Origin: Glycine soja
Taxonomy: Eukaryota; Streptophyta; Magnoliopsida; Fabales; Fabaceae
DNA length: 64,000 nucleotides
Direction of reading: 5' to 3'
Assembly: GCF_004193775.1 (NCBI RefSeq)
Contig: NC_041020.1
Coordinates: forward strand, 4,793,657 to 4,857,656
Part shown: piece by piece, positions 57,088 through 64,000 of the stretch
Layout: every line of letters begins with the position of its first letter
How positions within the stretch are numbered: position 1 is the stretch's first letter
The notes under the pieces: model-generated
What the model saw: the letters and a program-made list of their open reading frames with translations, nothing else
What the model was told of the DNA's origin: nothing
Databases searched by the model: none
Program-made: the position numbers and the translations under genes

Positions 57088-57689
57088 GTATGAATAACTC
57101 AAATCAGGAGAATAACTTTAGGCAATTAATTACAGATAATTCTTCTGGACTGCCGAAAAGTTTAGAAGTCTTAGTTTACACTGTTACTCAATGTAATACC
57201 AAACACAAAACTCAGTCCTAAACTTCAAAGTCACACAGCAAAGTCCTAAACTTCAACAAAAAGTTTACCTCACTCAAAATGACACCTTGCAAGCACGAGT
57301 GAGCACCCCGAACAAAATGCGAAGTCAGCACCCCAAACAGCCCACGACAATGACCACAAACCTAATCTTTCGAGCGAGATCGAGCACGACTTCCACAAAC
57401 CAACTCGTTGCAACACACACAAACAAACATCCTTGCAGTGAGCACAAGTTCCCCAAACAAGCAAACAAAGAAGAAGAACAACAAGAAGAAGAAGAACAAG
57501 AAGAAGACAACAAAGACTAAGGTCGGGAAGAAGAAAAAGAAGTTGTACCTAGGTAACGTGGCTACGTTTCACGGTCGCGAAAAAGCTCTACAAAGAAGCT
57601 GAAGAACCTGTACTCACGGTCGCGAAGAAGAAGAACCGAAGAATAAAGCACGAGGAAAGTGTAGGCTCGGGTTCTAAAATTTTAAAATA
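57088..57689. other. Leader region inside the right end of CACTA copy 2
   Basis: More GC-rich than its surroundings, with a GAA/AAC-rich stretch at 57469-57545 (GAAGAAGAACAACAAGAAG). No supported gene. By position it is the 5' leader of copy 2. Confidence 0.4.
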
Positions 57690-58098
57690 AAAGTCAAACA
57701 TCGGTTTTCAATAATAAAAAAAAAACCGATGTTAATCCAATGATGTTAACGTTAACATCGATTTTCTGAGAAAAACCGATGTTAACATATCATATGTTAA
57801 CATCGGTTTATTAAAAACCGATGTTAATTAAAACACGTTAACATCGGTTTTCCAAAAAACCGATGTTATCGTATGATATGTTAACATCGGTTTTCTAAAA
57901 GCCGATGTTAACTAATGGTGTTAACATCGGTTTGTAAAAAATCGATGTTAACATCTTTAATGAACATCGGTTTTCAGAAAAACTGATGTTAAGGAATATA
58001 CATTATTTACAAATATGTCAGTGCATTTAGATTAACATCGGTTTTGTCCAAAACTGATGTTAATCTGCCGATGTTAAATCTGCTTTTTTTTAGTAGTG
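57690..58098 (-). repeat. 5' subterminal hairpin array of CACTA copy 2
   Basis: About 14 alternating units of ACATCGGTTTT / AAAACCGATGT, most pairs forming hairpins of about 30 bp. It ends AGTAGTG at 58098 and is followed by ACC. Confidence 0.85.
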
Positions 58099-59319
58099 AC
58101 CAATGAGATACAGTCCAATGTTTCTCAAAAGCTATTACAAAGCAATAATTATACACTGTCACTAGAGTCTAGATATGTATATCTCTTAGTATAAGATTAA
58201 AATATGAAATCATAATAAAATGGATATTAGCATTGGTTTTTAATTGGTAAAAAAAACAATAATAAGAATTGGCACCCGTGTGTGAGGTATTATTTTCTTT
58301 TGGAAGCAAAATATGTACATGATGGGGAAGGTTTAGTTATTGTGTGTGTATGTTACTTGTCTTTTGATCTTGTAGGCTATACTTAATTCAACAGGTTCCT
58401 TAGCTGAGTTTGCCTGTGAAGTGGAAATAACAGAGTAGGTGTTGGCATCCTTTTCACATGAAAATAAAAAATCTCATATACATATCCCCTTTTCCATCTG
58501 AAATTCTTTCTCATGTATGTCACTTGGTTTAAATAATTTTATTTATTTGTTGTAGGTGTGAATGACTTCCAAATGGTCATTTTTATATAGAGGTGAAAAT
58601 TTAACTTATTTATCTATGCACTTATATATACTTCACTGCTCTAGTTATAATACTTTATTATTGAAGATGAAATTTGAAAAAAAAAAATTGTCTCTCTCTC
58701 AACTTTCGTCTTTGTTGGCAGGATTTCTTTTAGTTGTTCTTTCTCTATTTTCTAAGAACATTTCTCTGGTGTGATTCTCCGTATGACAGGAGATTCACAA
58801 AGTATAAAAAAATTCTCCTATCTTTAATATGCTTCTTTTCCAAATCTAGAAACCACAGGGACTAGGATTTTTTGACTTGAAACAGAGACAAGGAACAAAT
58901 ATTTGACTGAAAAACTTGCTTAGGAGGGTAAAAATATTTTTGTTATGATACTGATTGTCTACACTGTTCTCACATGGTAAAAATATTATCCCAATCATTT
59001 TCTGACAATTTTGATAAATCCAGAAAGCAATTTTTTGAAACTTATAACTATTTCTTGTTTATATCATATGTGCTTGCCAAAAGGACTTGAGAATATTGTG
59101 GACAATTGACAACTTGTACAAGTTCACTCTAAGAGTCAATTGTAATGGTGTTTGTTTCTCATTTTATTGTCACTGCGAGGCTAGTGTTAGTGGTCCTAGG
59201 ATACTTTGGAGGCTCCTAAGAATTTTCTATTTCAACCTAGATTCTATTAAAATAGACTTGGTTTTTCTTTAATTTTATTTTAAATTTTTTCAATGTTTAA
59301 GAAAGTGTTGTTACATGCA
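58099..59319. other. No firm content
   Basis: AT-rich, possibly intronic for the exon chain that follows. A candidate exon-like stretch at about 58377-58436 (after TTGTAG) could not be joined in frame. Confidence 0.35.
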
Positions 59320-59322
59320 GAT

Positions 59323-60501
59323 TGAAAGTTGTAGGAGATTTCGTATTATCCATTCCTGGGATCAAGATGGGTGAGTTGTCTCTGGGTGTTTCATGAATTC
59401 TCTAGTTGTTGATCTGGCTATTTTTCTTTCATGGAAATATGGCTTTATTTTTTAAATGTTTTATGCAGGTATCGTGTTTCAGAGGTTGAGTGGATACAAG
59501 ATATTTTGCCACCAGAAGGAACAAGTGAAAGAGAGACTGTAAGTTCATTAAAATTTTGTTATGAATGTGTTTGTAAGCTCACTGTCATGTTGGATAGAAT
59601 GCTAGTTTATTTGACTATATGCATGCATATGAGATTTTTTTTTGGGTGTATAATGGTGGTAATGGGGCTTGTACTTAAGATTCCATGCAAACTACTATAA
59701 TTCACTGTTTGGCCGACCCTAGTGGTTTGAATAATGAGATCTTTGATTGCCCTTCAAGTTTATATTCTTTTATGCTTTAGTTTTAAATGTTAAAGCTTAG
59801 CTACAAGTCTGCTGACTCTTTAAATTGAATGCATTATACTGTAACAAATTGATCCATCTCTATAGGTAATAACTTAATTGTTATGTTGTTACAGTTACAA
59901 CAACAAACATATAATGCAATTGAAGATGCTCATTATAAATTTATATATCAACATTGATTATTTAAAAAATCGATGTTAACTGGCACTAACAATATCGATT
60001 ATTTAAAAAACCGATGTTGTTAGTGTCAGTTAACATCGGTTATTTAAAAAATTGATGTTGTTAGTGTCAGTTAACATCGGTTTTTTAAATAATCGATGTT
60101 GTTAGTGTCAGCTAACATCGGTTTTGAAAAATCGATATTAACGATATTACTTTCAACATGGGTACTTTCAACATCGGTTAATAACCAATGTTGAAAATCT
60201 TAAATAATCGATATAAAAATTTTATTTTCTAGTAGTGATTGTTAGGACTTGGAATAACCAATACTACTGCTAAACTAAAACTATAGGTTTGTGCTGATAG
60301 TTTTCCTTGTTATTTCATATTTTTATGGTATTTATAACTATAATAATACTAGATAAGGATTGGCACTTGTGGCCTCAATAGAAAAGATAAAACAATAACA
60401 TAATTGATAATATCTTCATAACAGAATTGGAAAATATCTGAATTATGTTATAATTGTTTTGTATGCAGGGCAAGGAGATTCCTAAGCTGGCTGGGGCTTA
60501 A
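59323..60501 (+). pseudogene. Putative 3' exon chain of an unknown plant gene
   Basis: Three blocks join in phase through GT-AG introns: about 59323-59370 (ESCRRFRIIHSWDQDG), 59469-59538 (YRVSEVEWIQDILPPEGTSE, then RET, donor GTAAGT) and 60469-60501 (GKEIPKLAGA, TAA). I do not recognise the protein. The second exon lies left of the hairpin array ending at 60237 and the third lies right of it, so the array would sit within the last intron. The coding look (in-phase splice sites, balanced composition) is moderate evidence. Upstream exons were not found, so it may be a fragment. The last exon is short and could be chance. Confidence 0.4.
59929..60237. repeat. ACATCGG hairpin array ending in a CACTA 3'-type terminus
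   Basis: Alternating AACATCGGTTATTTAAAAAA / TTTTTTAAATAATCGATGTT units, with TTAGTGTCAGTTAAC spacers repeated, end in TTTTCTAGTAGTG at 60237 (complement CACTACTAGAAAATAA), followed by ATT. The left end CATTATAAATTTATATATC resembles a decayed inverted copy of the right end, so this may be a 309-bp miniature element. Alternatively it is the 3' end of an outer CACTA element starting at 39085. Confidence 0.7.
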
Positions 60502-61117
60502 ACGTAATCACGCATGTATGTTGGGGTCTTGAGTGTTCTCTTGGGCCTATTTCTCCCTTTGGTTGCATTGATATCATTCTCACTATGGTTCGTAGTTATA
60601 TTTACTTTACACTATCATCCAATACTAGTTTTTTCTTAAGTTTATAGATTCCCCCTATGTGTTGAACTTTTTTGGGTATAATGATCCGTTGCTGATATGT
60701 TTTATTATGTTGCTTTCTGTGTATATTGGTTTTGTAAATTATTTTTTAAGATATAAGTTTTGATAAATCCTTTTAATGTGAGAACTTGAATTTAGTCAGA
60801 TTAAGGAATGAATCTGAGAATTAAATATCTAAGGGAAATAATTTTTTGTTGTGTTTTTAGGCTACTCAATTTTATATTTGATATTTTATGAGTGATAAAT
60901 TTCCTTATTCTTGATGAGTTTTGAGTTGATGATCCAAGATATGGGACACTGTTTCTTCTATGTGATTGATATTTTCTTCTACAGGAAAATATACTTTTTT
61001 TGGAAGAGAATGTGTTGCAAGAATTTCTATCTTCAAGGTATAATGCCATATGAATTAGGAACCTTTTAGTTTTTCTTTGATTATGAGTTAGCCTCAAGCA
61101 TATTTTTTGGAAAAAAG

Positions 61118-61228
61118 ATGTCACTTTTTACCAAAGAGCAATGGCGGGGAAACATCTACGCCTACCCAAATCATGGTGGTGTTGCAGGTGGACACGCAAT
61201 GGGATGGTTCAAAGGTTTCCATGTGTAA
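61118..61228 (+). CDS. Small ORF of unknown identity
   Basis: ATG to TAA, 36 codons, with a non-repetitive composition rich in Gly, His, Trp and Tyr (KEQWRGNIYAYPNHGGVAGG). The codon content is less AT-rich than the flanks, which is unusual here. It could be one exon of an unrecognised gene (a GTAAGT donor overlaps the stop) or chance. Confidence 0.2.
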   Translation: MSLFTKEQWRGNIYAYPNHGGVAGGHAMGWFKGFHV

Positions 61229-61282
61229 GTTACTATTTATTTATTTAATATATATTCATTTAACTTAAACATAGAAATTGAA

Positions 61283-61475
61283 TTCTCTCTCTCTAATTCA
61301 TGGGTTTTGTGATTGTCATTGCTAGATGAGAAATGATATTTCATTGAACACTGAAATTAGGTAATGTCACAACATGTGTCTCATATTTCTCTCTCTCTCT
61401 CTCATTTCATGGGTTTTGAGATTGTCATTGCTAGATGAGAAATTGTATTTCATTGAACATTGAAATTAGGTAATG
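61283..61475. repeat. Tandem duplication of about 100 bp
   Basis: Two copies of CTCTCTCTCTAATTCATGGG...GATTGTCATTGCTAGATGAG...GAAATTAGGTAATG lie side by side (about 61283-61367 and 61386-61475) with few differences. Confidence 0.8.
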
Positions 61476-64000
61476 CATGAAATACCACAAATGAATCTCT
61501 GCATTCTAAAACTCTGAGATGACATGGTCACAATATGTGTCTTCATTTATATAGTATCATCAATATCAATATCAATCCATATACTATGCATTTGTGAGTT
61601 AAGTTTGGAAAGATGTCATTTGTCTCATTTTCCTTTTGACATGTGACCTATATTGGTGCAGTTCCTTCCTTTACATTCTTCTCAAAATACAAACAATTCA
61701 AATTTAAATTTTAAATGTCTTAACTTAAATATTTTATTTTTTAAAATTTTATTTATTCAAATAAATATGATTGGTATCTAATCTATAATTGCACTTACTT
61801 TTAAATCGTAACTGACTGATCTTTTTATTTTTTAAAACTCAGTTAGTTTGATTTACAACTATCTACTTACAATCTTAGTGACTGCAAACTCTCCCTCTCA
61901 GAATATTTTTCTTCTCCCACGGTACTCATTTCTACAATTTATTTCCCCTACTTCATTCTATATTTCTCATATCATTTGTGTCTGTTCATCTTTTTATTTA
62001 ATATATTTTCTTTCTTTGTTCTTTTTTAATTCAGACTGCGCTCATTATTAGTTTTATCAATGGATTCTGTTTTATTATGGTTTTGTTATGCTTGATCAAT
62101 TTTGATGATGTGATACATTTTTAGGAAGTTTTTCTCAGTATTTCCTGAGTCTTGGATGATTAGAGGGTCATTAACATGCAGGAAAGTATCCATTGGTTTG
62201 CACTTCAATCGATATTTGTCTCTCATTTGCTTAAAGAAATGATGATCTTAGAAAACCATTTGCCATTACAGTTTAAAAAATGTCATGTACACATAAAATG
62301 ATGTGAGTTGTACGTGAGAGTTACTCGATAAGTTAATTTTCAATTACCTTTTCTTAATGTTTGGTTCATCTTACATTTTGGTTATTTGCATTTTTGTTTT
62401 CTTTTATTTTTCTTCACTTTTTCATGTTTTTTCTTTCTACTGCTATTCACATTTTAATTTTATTTGATTTGCTATTTTGGAGACTTCCATGATTTGGTTG
62501 TTTTATTAATGGGCATCTTATTTTTTGTGTATTCACTTTGGCTACTATTTTTCTACAGGTTGATGTGTGCAATTTGATCCGAGATGCATCCCTCAAAGAT
62601 TTGTACAAACTGCAAGTCTTGGGTTACACAAGTTGTTTAAGCTAGGATTAGAAGGCCATTAATTTAATACTAGGATTATGGAATAGCCTATCTCATGAAT
62701 CATGATCTTAATTTAAACCAAAATCCGACATCCTATAAACATTTTGTTTATCTTACTTTTGTTTATACAACTTATCTTTGGTTATATTTTTTTTTTCTTC
62801 TTTTCTCTTATTTTGTTGTCCTTTCCTTCTCAAGATTTAAATTTGTGACTCTTCTTCTATTCTTTTCCTCTTTGACGTTTAACAATGTGTTAGGGTGGTT
62901 GAATAGTCAACCTTAACGCACATCACACTAAATTAAAGCTAAGAACGGGAACTAGGTACTCTTTTTTTTTTTCTCCATCTAATGACACTTTTTTCTTCAT
63001 CTTTTCTCTTATTTCTTTTTCTTCTCATTCCATTTTACATATTATAATTAAAAGTTAAAACTGTCCATTTTTTAAAATTTTAAAGCCTAATACCGCCCAT
63101 TGTGAAATTGTTCTTTAAATGCCAACAATTATTTATCCCAATTTTCTCATTATTTTTAATCAGTTTCCTCTCTTTTTCTTTTAGTTAATCTCTAGTCCAT
63201 GTTAATCTCCATTTTAATATTTGATTAACAAATTTTTTAAATTGTCCATCGTTTTCAATTTTTAAACTTACCTATTAACAATAGATCAATTTTTAAAAAT
63301 GGTTGTATTACAATTTGAGTTTTGTTAATTAAAACTGCCCATTTTTTTAATTTTAAAACTTATTTTGATTTTGTTAATGGAACTCAAAACACTTGGGATG
63401 AACATTTTATTTATGAAATTATGCAGGAGAATTTACACTTAATTCACAGGAAAAAAACAATTTACTTAAAATTACATTATGATTTAAATTATGAGAGTTA
63501 AATTATTTTTAATTTATTTTTATCATAATTAATGTAAATAGAAATTTAATTTATTGAATATGCTAGGGATGGAATTTTCTATGAAATAAAGCACGGAAAT
63601 TTATAAAAACATAAGTGTCACGCATGATTTATTATAAAATTTTATATTATCTTCAAAATTTAGATAAGAAGCTTTTTCATTAAGTATTTAAAATTTTTGA
63701 CGCATTCAAAAAGAATTTTTTTTATAAAAATTACAATTTTTTATCCTAATTCTAAACTTAATTTTTAAATGAAATTCTTGGGATGAAAATTTATTAAATC
63801 AAGTAACTCATGAGAATAAACAATTTACCCGAGAATGCGTTAACATTTAAATTATTAGATTGGAATTATTTTTCTTAATTTATTGTTATTATAATTGAAC
63901 ATGAAAATAAGCTTTCTTGCTTACTAACACGAGACTACTTAACTAATTTATTAAATATGTTATTTTATTAAACATTAGGCAAGTTTATGAAAGCATGGAC

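Larger units (their letters stand above)
41408..58098 (-). mobile_element. CACTA copy 2 carrying host gene fragments (Pack-CACTA-like), with nested copia
   Basis: The left end CACTATTAGAAAATACAC (41408) and right end TTTTTTTTAGTAGTG (58098; complement CACTACTAAAAAAAA) are both flanked by ACC (41405-41407, 58099-58101). The left end is followed by, and the right end preceded by, ACATCGG hairpin arrays. Transposon genes (46715-42241, minus) are of the family of copy 1. The tnp2 core is absent, and between 46,716 and 57,600 lie kinase-like and DUF936-like exons plus a nested 5.1-kb copia element. The left terminus is like the 3' end of copy 1, which fits minus-strand orientation. Element boundaries are well supported; the TIRs are short and imperfect. 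Confidence 0.75.
60502..64000. other. AT-rich right flank, no firm gene
   Basis: No gene recognised. Items seen: a 36-codon ORF at 61118-61228 (SLFTKEQWRGNIYAYPNHGG...) of unknown identity; a roughly 100-bp tandem duplication at 61283-61475; an exon-like stretch after CTACAG at about 62560 (VDVCNLIRDASLKDLYKLQV, stop). From 62700 on it is low-complexity AT-rich sequence. Confidence 0.4.

Noticed and set aside
57287..57602. Lys/Glu-rich frames as a nuclear protein
   Set aside because: Produced by the GAA/AAC-rich microsatellite-like stretch at 57469-57545; no start context or homology.
39085..58098. One CACTA element pairing these two very similar termini
   Set aside because: The flanking triplets differ (ATT versus ACC), and both termini are of the 5' type. 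The nested pairing 41408-58098 and 39085-60237 gives matched triplets and one end of each type.

Overview
This is a transposon-dense, AT-rich stretch of a legume nuclear genome. Soybean (Glycine) is the best guess, because the Sirevirus-like copia element, the Athila/Calypso-like gypsy element and the Tgm-like CACTA elements resemble soybean families. That is recognition by eye, not a database match. No prokaryotic, organellar or CRISPR feature was seen, and no tRNA or rRNA gene.

Layout. 320-815 is a copia RT/RNase H relic. About 2,900-8,520 is an Athila-type gypsy element with two LTRs, gag and protease but no RT or integrase. 8,990-9,310 is a LINE-type RNase H scrap. 9,680-16,099 is a decayed CACTA element (copy 1), followed by a second CACTA-like terminus at 16,703 and an AT-rich tandem duplication. 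18,082-19,022 is the only gene that looks intact: a secreted Ole e 1-domain/proline-rich protein. 19,264-30,728 is an end-to-end CACTA element with matching TIRs and an ATA target duplication. 31,561-35,268 is a pol-deleted Sirevirus-like copia element fused to a truncated minus-strand gypsy element (35,270-39,084).

The right half is a nest of insertions. A CACTA element (41,408-58,098, ACC target duplication) is of the same family as copy 1 but in the opposite orientation. It carries transposase and Ulp1-protease-like remnants, rearranged receptor-like kinase fragments and two exons of a DUF936-type gene. One of those exons is split by a full-length copia element (51,340-56,427, AGCAC target duplication). 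A possible outer CACTA element (39,085-60,237, ATT duplication) encloses all of this. The remainder to 64,000 is AT-rich with a short putative exon chain of unknown identity.

How the parts relate. The CACTA elements show the usual En/Spm division: a TNPD-like transposase, a TNPA-like second gene, and subterminal hairpin arrays that are likely binding sites. All are broken, mainly by TGG, CAG, CAA or CGA codons turned into stops, as expected from decay of methylated cytosines. No intact autonomous element is present.
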